A stretch of DNA of 64,000 bases from assembly GCF_003367375.1 (NCBI RefSeq), contig NZ_CP031416.1, positions 1,309,501 through 1,373,500 of the forward strand, written 5' to 3'. The notes beneath the pieces are model-generated. The model ran no database searches. It saw only the letters and a list, made by a program, of their open reading frames with translations, and had not been told where the DNA came from. The translations under genes were made by a program, and so were the position numbers. This DNA comes from Gallaecimonas mangrovi (GTDB lineage: Bacteria; Pseudomonadota; Gammaproteobacteria; Enterobacterales; Gallaecimonadaceae). Positions 56,238 through 64,000 of the stretch are shown here, piece by piece. The first letter of the stretch is position 1. Each line of letters opens with the position of its first letter.

Positions 56238-56915
56238 CTAAAGTGGGCCTAGGGCCAGTTTTTCTTCTTCTAACCAAATCTGTGTAGCTTGTTGCCACTG
56301 GCCGCCTTGCAAATCGTCGCTCAACCAGTAGGTTCCGGCGATAGACACCAATTCGGCTTCCAGTTTTCTACAAAAAACCCGAGCCTGGGTGTCGCCCGCT
56401 GCCCCGGCAATGGCACGTCCGCGCAAGTTGCCATAAATATGGATACAACCATCAGCGATAACTTCCGCGCCAGCACCAACAGTACCGAGGATGACCAGAT
56501 CCCTGTCCTTGGCATAAAGCTGTTGACCTGAGCGTACCTGACCCTGATGAACCTGCGCTGCCAGATAAGGCGCCGCTTTCGGTGCCTCTGCCTGGGGTTG
56601 TGGTTTGGCCGGTGTTGGCTGCCGCCCTGGTTGCATCAATGCCCAGCCTGCCGCTCGCGCTTTCGATTTTAGCGTATCCGGGCAATGGATGAGACCTACT
56701 GGCACCATTCCTTGTGCGGTAATGGCTTGATGCAAGCTGTCTAAGTTGGGCTCTTGGGTTAAGGCGCCCAAATCCACAACCAAGGGGGCGCCTTGAAAAA
56801 ATCCGGGCGCCTGGGTGACTTTGTCAGCTAACTTTTCTGCAAAGTCGTCAATATCGGCATCTGCTAATGCCAATACCGATAACGTAAATGAAGTGCCTTT
56901 GAACAACAATGACAT
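56238..56915 (-). CDS. minC: Septum formation inhibitor MinC
   Basis: 225 residues. The N-terminal FtsZ-inhibiting domain is about 1-105. A Pro/Ala/Gln linker (about 112-126) leads to the C-terminal beta-helix that binds MinD (VRSGQQLYAKDRDLVILGTVGAGAEVIADG, in the family RSGQ/GxGAEVxADG pattern). It is divergent from ycgL by 82 nt, as in E. coli. Confidence 0.96.
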   Translation of the reverse strand: MSLLFKGTSFTLSVLALADADIDDFAEKLADKVTQAPGFFQGAPLVVDLGALTQEPNLDSLHQAITAQGMVPVGLIHCPDTLKSKARAAGWALMQPGRQPTPAKPQPQAEAPKAAPYLAAQVHQGQVRSGQQLYAKDRDLVILGTVGAGAEVIADGCIHIYGNLRGRAIAGAAGDTQARVFCRKLEAELVSIAGTYWLSDDLQGGQWQQATQIWLEEEKLALGPL

Positions 56916-56997
56916 GAAGCGTCCGGGCTCGCGGGTGCTTGGTCCATAGCGGCCATGGTATAGTGAGGGCCCACGCCAGGCAAGACGATGACCATTT

Positions 56998-57273
56998 ATG
57001 TTGTGCGCCGTTTACAAAAGTGCAAAAAAAGTAGACACCTATCTTTATGTTCCAGGTAAGGGTGACTTCAGCCAGGTTCCGGCAGAATTGTTGGAGATGT
57101 TCGGTGCTCCGGTTTTTGTCACGCAATTACTGTTGAACTCCGAGCGAAAGTTAGCCCGCATGACGGCTGACCAAATGAAAGCGCATCTGGAAGAAAAGGG
57201 GTTTTATTTGCAATTGCCACCGCCTCAGGAAGATTTATTAAAAACCTTCAGAGCCTCACAGGGGGATTCATGA
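56998..57273 (+). CDS. ycgL: YcgL family protein (UPF0745)
   Basis: 91 residues. The YcgL signature is LCAVYKSAKKVDTYLYVPGKGDFSQVP, then LARMTADQMKAHLEEKGFYLQLPPP. Function unknown. It overlaps the following transglycosylase gene by 4 nt and is divergent from minC, as in E. coli. Confidence 0.95.
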   Translation: MLCAVYKSAKKVDTYLYVPGKGDFSQVPAELLEMFGAPVFVTQLLLNSERKLARMTADQMKAHLEEKGFYLQLPPPQEDLLKTFRASQGDS

Positions 57274-58241
57274 AAAATGCCCTGGTTGCGGCGCTGATGT
57301 TGGCGTTGCCTGCTGCCGTGCAGGCACAGACGCCCAAGGCCTTTTCCGTATACGTGGAGAAGCTAAAAGCAGAGGCCATTAATGAGGGTATCAAGCCCGA
57401 TGTGGTTAACCATGCTTTTACCGACGTTAAATATTTGCACCGTGCGGTGCAGGCGGACAGGAGCCAACCAGAAAGCAAGTTGACCCTGGAAGGGTACTTG
57501 CATCGCACCTTACCGGGCTGGAAGGTCAAGCAGGCCCGAATTCAGTATCAAGAGCACAAGCAAGAACTGGATAAAATTGCCAAAAAGTATGGGGTTAAAC
57601 CGCAATACATCGTGGCGCTATGGGCCAAAGAATCTAGCTTTGGCCGAGTGCAGGGCAATTACCCGGTTATTTCGGCCTTAACCTCGATGGCGTTTGAAGG
57701 ACGCCGCGAGGACTTTTTCAAAGGCGAGCTGTTTTCTGCCTTAAAAATTTTGCAGCAAGGGCAAATCTCACTGAGCGAATTTAAAGGCTCTTGGGCCGGC
57801 GCTATGGGGCAAACACAGTTTATGCCAAGCTCGTACTTAGCCTTGGCTGTTGATGGCGACGGCGATGGCAAGAAAGACATTTGGCGCGATACTGCCGACG
57901 TTTTTGCCTCCATTGCCAATTACCTGGCCAAGGCGGGCTGGAATGATGACCAAACCTGGGGCCGACAAGTCAAAGTGCCAGCAGATTTTGACTGGTCTTT
58001 GAAAAACGATATTCGTTCCTTAGACGACTGGGCCAAGCTGGGAGTGGTGCGTTATGACGGCAAGCCTTTACCCCATGCCAATATGAAAGCGCAGCTTAAA
58101 GCCGTTGATGGCCCCAGTGGGCGTGTTTACCTGGTTTATAACAACTACCAGGTGCTAAAGCGTTGGAACCGTTCCGATTATTTTGCCACGGGCGTGAGTC
58201 TGTTGGCTGACCGTATTGTGTGGCCGCCAGTAACCCAATGA
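57270..58241 (+). CDS. Lytic murein transglycosylase, MltB family
   Basis: 323 residues with a signal peptide (about 1-19, ending VQA). No lipobox is present, so it is soluble periplasmic, unlike E. coli MltB. The SLT-like fold has the catalytic Glu in [33 protein letters not shown] and [24 protein letters not shown] are typical of the family. It cleaves peptidoglycan to 1,6-anhydromuropeptides. It overlaps ycgL and the ycgN-like gene by 4 nt each, forming a tight three-gene unit. Confidence 0.94.
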   Translation: MKNALVAALMLALPAAVQAQTPKAFSVYVEKLKAEAINEGIKPDVVNHAFTDVKYLHRAVQADRSQPESKLTLEGYLHRTLPGWKVKQARIQYQEHKQELDKIAKKYGVKPQYIVALWAKESSFGRVQGNYPVISALTSMAFEGRREDFFKGELFSALKILQQGQISLSEFKGSWAGAMGQTQFMPSSYLALAVDGDGDGKKDIWRDTADVFASIANYLAKAGWNDDQTWGRQVKVPADFDWSLKNDIRSLDDWAKLGVVRYDGKPLPHANMKAQLKAVDGPSGRVYLVYNNYQVLKRWNRSDYFATGVSLLADRIVWPPVTQ

Positions 58242-58690
58242 CAATAAATGCCTTCTGGGAACAAAAGTCCCTTAAACAGATGACCCGTAGCGAATGGGAA
58301 TCCCTTTGCGACGGTTGTGGTAAGTGCTGCTTGCACAAACTGCAGGATGAAGATACCGATGAGGTCTATCACACGGCGGTTGCTTGCCAGCTGCTCGACC
58401 TTCGCAGTGGCGGTTGTAGTGACTACGCCAATCGCTTTGCCAAAGTGGATGACTGTTTGCAGCTGGACGCCGATAACCTCGACACGTTCCAGTGGCTGCC
58501 TCCTAGCTGTGCCTACCGCCGCTTATCTGAAGGTAAAGGCCTGCCGAGTTGGCACCCACTGCTAAACGATGGCAAAAAGCACAAGATGCATGCCGCAGGA
58601 ATGTCGGTGCGCCATAAGGCGGTGTCTGAAGGGTTTGACTTGGATCCTGCCGATTTTATCGTGATTTGGCCTCTTGATGAGGTGGAATAA
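58238..58690 (+). CDS. ycgN: YcgN family (UPF0260) cysteine-cluster protein
   Basis: 150 residues from the ATG at 58238, overlapping the previous stop. The [12 protein letters not shown] cluster near residue 27 and later cysteines ([29 protein letters not shown]) define the CxxCxxCC-type family, suggesting metal or Fe-S binding. Function unknown. Confidence 0.95.
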   Translation: MTINAFWEQKSLKQMTRSEWESLCDGCGKCCLHKLQDEDTDEVYHTAVACQLLDLRSGGCSDYANRFAKVDDCLQLDADNLDTFQWLPPSCAYRRLSEGKGLPSWHPLLNDGKKHKMHAAGMSVRHKAVSEGFDLDPADFIVIWPLDEVE

Positions 58691-58717
58691 AAAAGCCCCG
58701 CATTGCGGGGCTTTTTT
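58690..58717. terminator. Bidirectional terminator between ycgN and dsbB
   Basis: AAAAAGCCCCGC/GCGGGGCTTTTTT hairpin between two convergent genes. Confidence 0.9.
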
Positions 58718-58735
58718 ATAGGTGAGGGCTTTATG

Positions 58736-59233
58736 TTATTTACGCAACTGGCCAACAACCACCGCTAAAGCGACCAGTAAATAAGCGGCAAAAATGATCA
58801 GCATCCACTGTGGCATGGACAAACTGAGAAAATGCCAAACGCTGTCGGTACAGTCGCCGCGCACTTCAAAAACCGCTGGGAACCATTTATCTACCTGAAA
58901 CCAGCTGGGAAAATCAGGTGAATAAGAGCACTGCGCAAAAGGTGAGGGGTTAATCTGTAATTGCACGTGCTGGTAGGAGATTTTGGCCCCCCAACCGGCA
59001 CTGACAACCCAGGCAACAATACCTAACCCGCGCATAATAAAAGTGCCGGGTGCAATAGCACCTATTATCCCTGCGGCCAATATGCCTAGCACCGCCACTC
59101 GCTGGTAAACACACATCACACAAGGCTCTAAGCGCATACCGTACTGAAAGAACAGGGCAATCATTTCCAGAATAAGGGCGCTGGCGGCAAGGAGTAGCCA
59201 GGCTGAACGATGTGAGGCGAGCTTAGAAAACAT
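58736..59233 (-). CDS. dsbB: Disulfide bond formation protein DsbB
   Basis: 165 residues from MFSKLASHRSAW. A longer frame to 59296 runs into the terminator hairpin. It is a four-TM inner-membrane quinone reductase that reoxidises DsbA. The first redox pair is CVMC (after the first TM pair, followed by YQR). The second periplasmic pair is the Cys in AQCSYSPDFPSW and in RGDCTDSVWHF. It is downstream of nhaB with a terminator between, as in the E. coli fadR-nhaB-dsbB order. Confidence 0.96.
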   Translation of the reverse strand: MFSKLASHRSAWLLLAASALILEMIALFFQYGMRLEPCVMCVYQRVAVLGILAAGIIGAIAPGTFIMRGLGIVAWVVSAGWGAKISYQHVQLQINPSPFAQCSYSPDFPSWFQVDKWFPAVFEVRGDCTDSVWHFLSLSMPQWMLIIFAAYLLVALAVVVGQLRK

Positions 59234-59275
59234 AAACCACTCTAATTCTTGGCGATAATGGATAGCTATTAAACA

Positions 59276-59304
59276 GAAAAAGCCGTGCCTTGGCACGGCT
59301 TTTA
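59276..59304 (-). terminator. Terminator after nhaB
   Basis: On the minus strand, AAAAGCCGTGCC/GGCACGGCTTTTT, between the nhaB stop and the dsbB start. Confidence 0.85.
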
Positions 59305-59319
59305 TTATGTCTCTTTGTG

Positions 59320-60909
59320 TCAGTGACCGGAAGGAACGTCAGTGCTGCCCGGCTGGTGATGGCTAATCAAATCCAGCGAGTACAGCCAATGGGTCATCTC
59401 CGGCAGAAAGAAGAACACCGTTGCCATGCCAACAATGGTTAAGACGATGGTGTAGGGCAATGCCATCCATACCATTCGCCCGTAAGACAAACGCAGCAGC
59501 GGTGACAGTGCTGAGGTCAACAGAAACAAAAAGGCGGCTTGACCATTAGGGGTGGCAACCGACGGCAGGTTAGTACCGGTATTAATGGCTACTGCCAGTA
59601 AATCGAACTGGTCACGGGTAATGGTGCCGTTGTTAAGCGCCGCATGTACCTCGTTGATATAGACGGTGCCGACAAAGACGTTATCCGACACCATCGATAG
59701 CAAGCCGTTTGCCACGTAGAACATCAGCAACTGGCTTTTGCCTTCAAAGGTCAGTACCCAGTCAATGACCGGCTTAAACAGTTGCTGGTCAATAATCACC
59801 GCTACAACGGTGAAAAAGACGGCTAACAAGGCGGTAAAGGGCAGGGATTCCTCAAAAGCTTTACCGATTTTATGTTCTTCGGTGATGCCACAGGCGGCCG
59901 TGGTCAAAATAATCACACTTAAACCAATAAGGCCAACAGCGGCCAAATGGAATGCCAGGCCTACAATCAGCCAAATTGCAACCATGCCTTGTATCCAAAG
60001 CCGAGCCGTGTCGCGGTTGGTGCGTTTGGCATCCTGGGCGTCAGAGTGGTCCAACAGCACTTTACGAACGCTTTCTGGTAACTGCGCGCCATAACCAAAG
60101 AGGTTAAATTTCTCCACCACAAAGCAGGTAATCAAACCAAACACCAATACCGGCAGAGTCACTGGCGCCATGCGCAGTAAAAACTCGATAAATTGCCAGC
60201 CAGCGTTCTCCGCAATAATAAGGTTTTGCGGTTCACCCACCATAGTGCAGACACCGCCTAACGCCGTGCCGACGGAGGCGTGCATCATCAGGTTACGCAA
60301 AAAGGCACGGAATAGGTCTAAGTCTTCCCGGGTCAGTTCTTTGACTTCTTCATCGGATGTGTGGTCATGGCCCTCGTGGTGAGGGTCACGGCCTGAAGCG
60401 ACCTTGTGGTAGATGGCATAAAAGCCGGTAGCAACGGCGATGATCACCGCGACCACGGTTAAAGCATCCAAAAAGGCCGACAAGAATGCGGCCGCCAGGC
60501 AGAAAGCCAGCGACAGCGCAATCTTTGAGCGCAAGTTCAGCAGTAACTTGGTGAAGATGCTCAGCAGCAGTTCTTTCATAAAGTGGATGCCTGCCACCAT
60601 AAAAATCAGCAGTAGCAGCACTTCAAGGTTGGCGAGCAGTTCGGTTTTGACATGGGCGGGGCTGGTCATGCCTATGACGACCGCCTCAATGGCAAGTAAG
60701 CCCCCTGGTTGCAGGGGGTAGCATTTCAGTGCCATGGCCAAGGTAAAGATAAACTCAACAATCAATACCCAACCGGCCACAAAGGGGTTAACCGAAAAAA
60801 TGATGGGGTTAATCACCAAGAAGCAAAGAATGGCCAGCTTGTACCAGTCCGGGGAATGGCCGAGAAAGTTCGACGCAAAAGCCCTGGATAGTGAAGAGGT
60901 TGACGACAT
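59320..60909 (-). CDS. nhaB: Na+/H+ antiporter NhaB
   Basis: 529 residues, highly hydrophobic with about 12 membrane segments. The N terminus has [21 protein letters not shown] and the diagnostic [21 protein letters not shown] and [15 protein letters not shown] segments. It expels sodium in exchange for protons at the inner membrane. It is divergent from fadR. Confidence 0.97.
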   Translation of the reverse strand: MSSTSSLSRAFASNFLGHSPDWYKLAILCFLVINPIIFSVNPFVAGWVLIVEFIFTLAMALKCYPLQPGGLLAIEAVVIGMTSPAHVKTELLANLEVLLLLIFMVAGIHFMKELLLSIFTKLLLNLRSKIALSLAFCLAAAFLSAFLDALTVVAVIIAVATGFYAIYHKVASGRDPHHEGHDHTSDEEVKELTREDLDLFRAFLRNLMMHASVGTALGGVCTMVGEPQNLIIAENAGWQFIEFLLRMAPVTLPVLVFGLITCFVVEKFNLFGYGAQLPESVRKVLLDHSDAQDAKRTNRDTARLWIQGMVAIWLIVGLAFHLAAVGLIGLSVIILTTAACGITEEHKIGKAFEESLPFTALLAVFFTVVAVIIDQQLFKPVIDWVLTFEGKSQLLMFYVANGLLSMVSDNVFVGTVYINEVHAALNNGTITRDQFDLLAVAINTGTNLPSVATPNGQAAFLFLLTSALSPLLRLSYGRMVWMALPYTIVLTIVGMATVFFFLPEMTHWLYSLDLISHHQPGSTDVPSGH

Positions 60910-61097
60910 GAAATATCCCTGTTTACTGGATGTTTAGTTTTTTGAGTATCTTAAATGAGTGTTGCAACAATTTGCACGCTTTGCTGCAACCTCAGCTTGG
61001 TTCTTGTCGCAAATCCAGCCAAAAGTTTATTTTTTAAAACGTCACCGCTAGAATCGGGCTTCGATCTCGAATAACGACAACAGGCTGTCATACCCGC

Positions 61098-61808
61098 ATG
61101 ATTATAAAAGCGCAAAGCCCAGCAGGATTTGCTGAGGAATACATCATTGAGTCTATCTGGAACAACCGATTCCCCCAAGGCTCAATATTGCCTGCGGAGC
61201 GCGAGTTGTCAGAATTGATAGGGGTAACCCGCACCACCTTGCGTGAAGTGCTGCAGCGCCTGGCTCGTGACGGCTGGTTGACCATTCAGCATGGCAAGCC
61301 AACCCGGGTTAACAATTTCTGGGAAACCAGTGGCCTCAATATTCTGGAAACCCTGGCGCGCCTGGACCAAGACCGCTTTCCGGAATTGGTTGACCACCTG
61401 TTGTCTGCTCGAACCAACATCAGCGCCATCTTCATTCGTAGCGCCCTGAAACACGCCCCTGATAAAGCGGTGAAGGTGCTGGAAGAAGCGATGGAAGCCG
61501 GTGACGACCCTATCGATTTCGCTTTGGCTGATTACAAACTGCACCATGCCATGGCCGGGATCAGCGGTAACCCTATTTACGTGCTGATTTTGAACGGCTT
61601 TAAAAACCTCTACAGCCGTGTGGGTAAGTTTTACTTTTCTAACCCCAAGGCCCGTGAACTGGCACAAAAGTACTACAGCGCCCTAAGAGAATTGGCGCTG
61701 CAGCACAAGTTTGAAGAAGCTCTGCCGGTGGTGCGTAAATACGGCCTGGATTCGGGGCGCATTTGGGTCAGCATGCGTAACGAGATCCCATCCGATATCG
61801 TTGATTGA
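61098..61808 (+). CDS. fadR: Fatty acid metabolism regulator FadR
   Basis: 236 residues. The GntR-family winged helix is at the N terminus ([43 protein letters not shown]), and an all-helical acyl-CoA-binding domain follows (about 80-236). It represses fad genes and activates fabA/fabB in E. coli; acyl-CoA releases it. fadD, a classical target, is in this window. It is divergent from nhaB. Confidence 0.97.
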   Translation: MIIKAQSPAGFAEEYIIESIWNNRFPQGSILPAERELSELIGVTRTTLREVLQRLARDGWLTIQHGKPTRVNNFWETSGLNILETLARLDQDRFPELVDHLLSARTNISAIFIRSALKHAPDKAVKVLEEAMEAGDDPIDFALADYKLHHAMAGISGNPIYVLILNGFKNLYSRVGKFYFSNPKARELAQKYYSALRELALQHKFEEALPVVRKYGLDSGRIWVSMRNEIPSDIVD

Positions 61809-61812
61809 GATT

Positions 61813-61842
61813 GAAAAAGGCGCCATCAGGCGCCTTTTTTTA
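61813..61842. terminator. Bidirectional terminator between fadR and spoVR
   Basis: AAAAAGGCGCC/GGCGCCTTTTTTT hairpin with an ATCA loop between convergent genes. Confidence 0.9.
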
Positions 61843-63340
61843 GCTGTACCGGGCAGGTTAACCGCCGCTCTATCTCGCCATTGGCGTGTTCCACGTCCAT
61901 ATGCACATCAAACTTCCACAAGTAGTGAAGATGCTTGAGTACCTCTTGAGCATTGCTTTCCTGTAGCGGAATACGGTTGTGTGGCACGTAACGCAGCGTG
62001 AGCGACCTGTCTCCCCGCACATCGACCTTATACACCTGAATGTTGGGTTCGTTGTTGGCCAAATTGTATTGGGCCGATAAGGTTTGGCGCACTTCCCGGT
62101 AACCGTCATCGTTGTGAATAGCGGTAATGTCCAGGTAGTTTTTATTATCGTCATCACGGATGGAGAACAGCCGTAAGTCGCGCATGACTTTGGGTGACAG
62201 ATACTGGCCAATAAAGGATTCATCCTTGAAGTTCTGCATGGCAAAGTGCACTGCCTCTAGCCAGTTAGAGCCCGCTAAATCCGGGAAAAAGGCCTTGTCT
62301 TCATCGGTGGGCGCTTCACAGATACGGCGAATGTCTCTAAACATGGCAAAACCCAAGGCATAGGGATTAATACCGCTGTAATACGGGCTGTTGTATTCAG
62401 GTTGGAATACCACATTGGTGTGGGAATGCAGCACTTCCAACATGAAACGATCGGTCAGTTTGCCTTCGTCATAAAGATGGTTGAGTAAGGTGTAGTGCCA
62501 GAAGGTTGCCCAGCCTTCGTTCATCACCTGGGTTTGCCGTTGCGGGTAAAAATATTGGGCAATTTTACGAACAATGCGCACGATTTCGCGCTGCCAAGGT
62601 TCCAGCAGTGGCGCGTTTTTTTCAATGAAATACAGTAAGTTCTCTTGTGGCTCTTCGGGAAAGCGTGGCTCCTCAATCGTGGCTTCTTTCGGTTGCGGCA
62701 GGGTGCGCCAAAGCTCGTTTACCTGGCTTTGCAAATAGGCTTCACGTTCTTCCTGGCGCCGCTTTTCTTCGGCTAAAGAGATTTCCGAAGGCCTTTTATA
62801 GCGGTCTACCCCAAAATTCATCAAGGCATGACAGGCATCGAGCAAGGTTTCCACTTCCCGGGCACCGTGGCGCTCTTCACACTCGCGAATGTAGTTTTTG
62901 GCAAACACCAAGTAGTCGATGATGCTTTCGGCATCGGTCCAAGTGCGGAACAGGTAGTTGTTTTTGAAAAAAGAGTTATGCCCATAGCAAGCGTGGGCAA
63001 TGACCAGTGCCTGCATTGGCAGGCTGTTCTCTTCCATTAAATAGGCAATGCAAGGGTCTGAATTAATAACAATTTCATAGGCAAGGCCCATAAAACCGCG
63101 GCGGTATGATTGCTCAGATTGAATGAACTTTTTGCCAAAAGACCAGTGGTTATAACCGATGGGCATGCCCACCGAGCTGTAGGCGTCCAGCATCTGTTCG
63201 GCCGTGATAACTTCCATCTGATTAGGATAAGTATCCAAGCCATAATGCTCGGCAACCCGAGCAATGGCCTGGTCGTAACGCACCAAATCGTCAAAGGTCC
63301 AATCCGGTCCGTCGTTGAGTGGTTTACGCTCTTTCGCCAT
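61826..63340 (-). CDS. SpoVR family protein
   Basis: 504 residues, E. coli YcgB type. Motifs typical of the family: YPNQMEVITAEQMLDAYSSVG, YGHNSFFKNNYLFRTWTDA, VMNEGWATFWHYTLL (HExxH-like region with His/Glu) and YSGINPYALGFAMFRDI. Molecular function is unknown; in E. coli-like genomes it belongs to a general-stress group with yeaG and yeaH. AGGAGG precedes the ATG and overlaps the end of the upstream yeaH gene, so the two are probably cotranscribed. Confidence 0.95.
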   Translation of the reverse strand: MAKERKPLNDGPDWTFDDLVRYDQAIARVAEHYGLDTYPNQMEVITAEQMLDAYSSVGMPIGYNHWSFGKKFIQSEQSYRRGFMGLAYEIVINSDPCIAYLMEENSLPMQALVIAHACYGHNSFFKNNYLFRTWTDAESIIDYLVFAKNYIRECEERHGAREVETLLDACHALMNFGVDRYKRPSEISLAEEKRRQEEREAYLQSQVNELWRTLPQPKEATIEEPRFPEEPQENLLYFIEKNAPLLEPWQREIVRIVRKIAQYFYPQRQTQVMNEGWATFWHYTLLNHLYDEGKLTDRFMLEVLHSHTNVVFQPEYNSPYYSGINPYALGFAMFRDIRRICEAPTDEDKAFFPDLAGSNWLEAVHFAMQNFKDESFIGQYLSPKVMRDLRLFSIRDDDNKNYLDITAIHNDDGYREVRQTLSAQYNLANNEPNIQVYKVDVRGDRSLTLRYVPHNRIPLQESNAQEVLKHLHYLWKFDVHMDVEHANGEIERRLTCPVQLKKGA

Positions 63341-63348
63341 GGAACCTC

Positions 63349-64000
63349 CTAGGCGGCTTGCTTACTAAACAGCTCCCTGAATACCGGGTAGATATCGCCC
63401 ACTTCCTGGATATGCTGCATAGCAAAGTTACCGTATTGCTGAGCCAGGCTTTCATATTCACGCCACAGGGTCTGGTGGGATCTGTGGGTGATCTCGATAT
63501 AACTGTAGTAGCGCACATAAGGGAGTATTTGCTCGGCCAAGACCTTAGAGCAGGTTGGGCTGTCATCGGCCCAGTTATCGCCGTCTGAGGCCTGGGCGGC
63601 ATAGACGTTCCACTGGTCAGGTGGATAACGTTTTTTCATGATCTCCACCATCATGTTCAAGGCCGAGCTGACGATGGTGCCGCCGGTTTCCTGGCTGTAG
63701 AAAAACTCATGTTCATCCACTTCTTTTGCCTGGGTGTGATGGCGGATATAAACCACGTCAATGTGCTTATAGGTGCGGGTTAAGAACAAATAAAGCAGGA
63801 TATAAAAGCGTTTGGCCATGTCTTTGGTGGCTTGGTCCATCGAGCCAGATACGTCCATCAAACAGAACATCACTGCCCGGCTTGATGGTATGGCTACGCG
63901 CTCAAAGTTGTTGTACCTAAGATCAAAGGTGTCAATGAAGGGCACCTTCTTAATGGCGGCCTGCAAGGCCGCTATTTCGTCACGCAGGTTTTTTAACGCT
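63349..64000 (-). CDS. yeaH: YeaH/YhbH family (DUF444) protein, 5' end outside window
   Basis: The C-terminal 217 or so residues are visible; the frame stays open to the right edge. The von Willebrand A-like metal site is [13 protein letters not shown], followed by [20 protein letters not shown] and [16 protein letters not shown]. The preceding [18 protein letters not shown] fits YeaH of about 420 residues. It is the upstream neighbour of spoVR. By family order, the PrkA-type kinase gene yeaG is expected just beyond the window. Confidence 0.93.
   Translation of the reverse strand, partial: ALKNLRDEIAALQAAIKKVPFIDTFDLRYNNFERVAIPSSRAVMFCLMDVSGSMDQATKDMAKRFYILLYLFLTRTYKHIDVVYIRHHTQAKEVDEHEFFYSQETGGTIVSSALNMMVEIMKKRYPPDQWNVYAAQASDGDNWADDSPTCSKVLAEQILPYVRYYSYIEITHRSHQTLWREYESLAQQYGNFAMQHIQEVGDIYPVFRELFSKQAA

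Overview
The window looks like chromosome of a free-living, probably marine gammaproteobacterium near Alteromonadales/Aeromonadales. Gallaecimonas or a Shewanella-like relative is my best guess, inferred from gene order and protein character; no rRNA or other taxonomic marker is present. Most genes are typical gammaproteobacterial housekeeping loci in orders familiar from E. coli: ybaN-apt-dnaX-ybaB-recR-htpG-adk-hemH-gsk, the complete hisLGDCBHAFI operon, yoaA-tsaB-slp-fadD-rnd, minCDE-ycgL-ycgN, and dsbB-nhaB-fadR-spoVR-yeaH. I see no phage, insertion sequence, CRISPR array, rRNA or tRNA.

Left part (1-17 kb): a TPR protein cut by the left edge, a 1.1 kb stretch with no convincing gene, then five tandem, co-oriented TonB-dependent outer-membrane receptors (called A-E here). 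Each has a long AT-rich leader and its own terminator, so each looks monocistronic. A and B form one subfamily and C, D and E another. D carries the ribosome-binding site and signal peptide of the A/B type on a C/E-type body. The five leaders share a short element (core TAYCAAYYYG) that is inverted in D and E relative to A-C, and two leader hairpins show compensatory changes between paralogues. This array, with no transporter, enzyme or regulator inside it, is the most accessory-looking part of the window.

17-22 kb: pheA behind a phenylalanine attenuator (a 16-residue leader peptide with seven Phe, then a terminator), a DksA/TraR-type zinc-finger protein, dusC, and divergent from dusC a three-gene RiPP locus (hvfA-hvfB-hvfC). 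HvfA is an exported precursor with four Cys-Gly motifs. HvfB is an MNIO/DUF692 enzyme and HvfC its DUF2063 partner. By family knowledge this makes a cysteine-modified, copper-binding peptide.

22-36.5 kb: the DNA replication/repair and nucleotide block. dnaX carries an E. coli-like programmed -1 frameshift signal and htpG a textbook sigma-32 promoter. Then come an unrecognised membrane protein, an acyltransferase, a phoP-phoQ pair and an alpha/beta hydrolase. 36.5-46.6 kb: a divergent pair (dihaem cytochrome c peroxidase-like protein and an acid phosphatase/phospholipase C-like lipoprotein), then the his operon with its His-rich leader peptide and attenuator.

46.6-64 kb: yoaA, tsaB, two small unknown genes, an M50-type membrane protein, an Slp lipoprotein with a Gly-Pro-Trp tail, a hydrolase, fadD, rnd (UUG start), the Min system, ycgL, an MltB-type transglycosylase, ycgN, dsbB, nhaB, fadR, spoVR, and yeaH cut by the right edge. 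FadR and one of its classical targets (fadD) lie within 9 kb of each other. Start codons were moved inward wherever a ribosome-binding site or family length favoured it.
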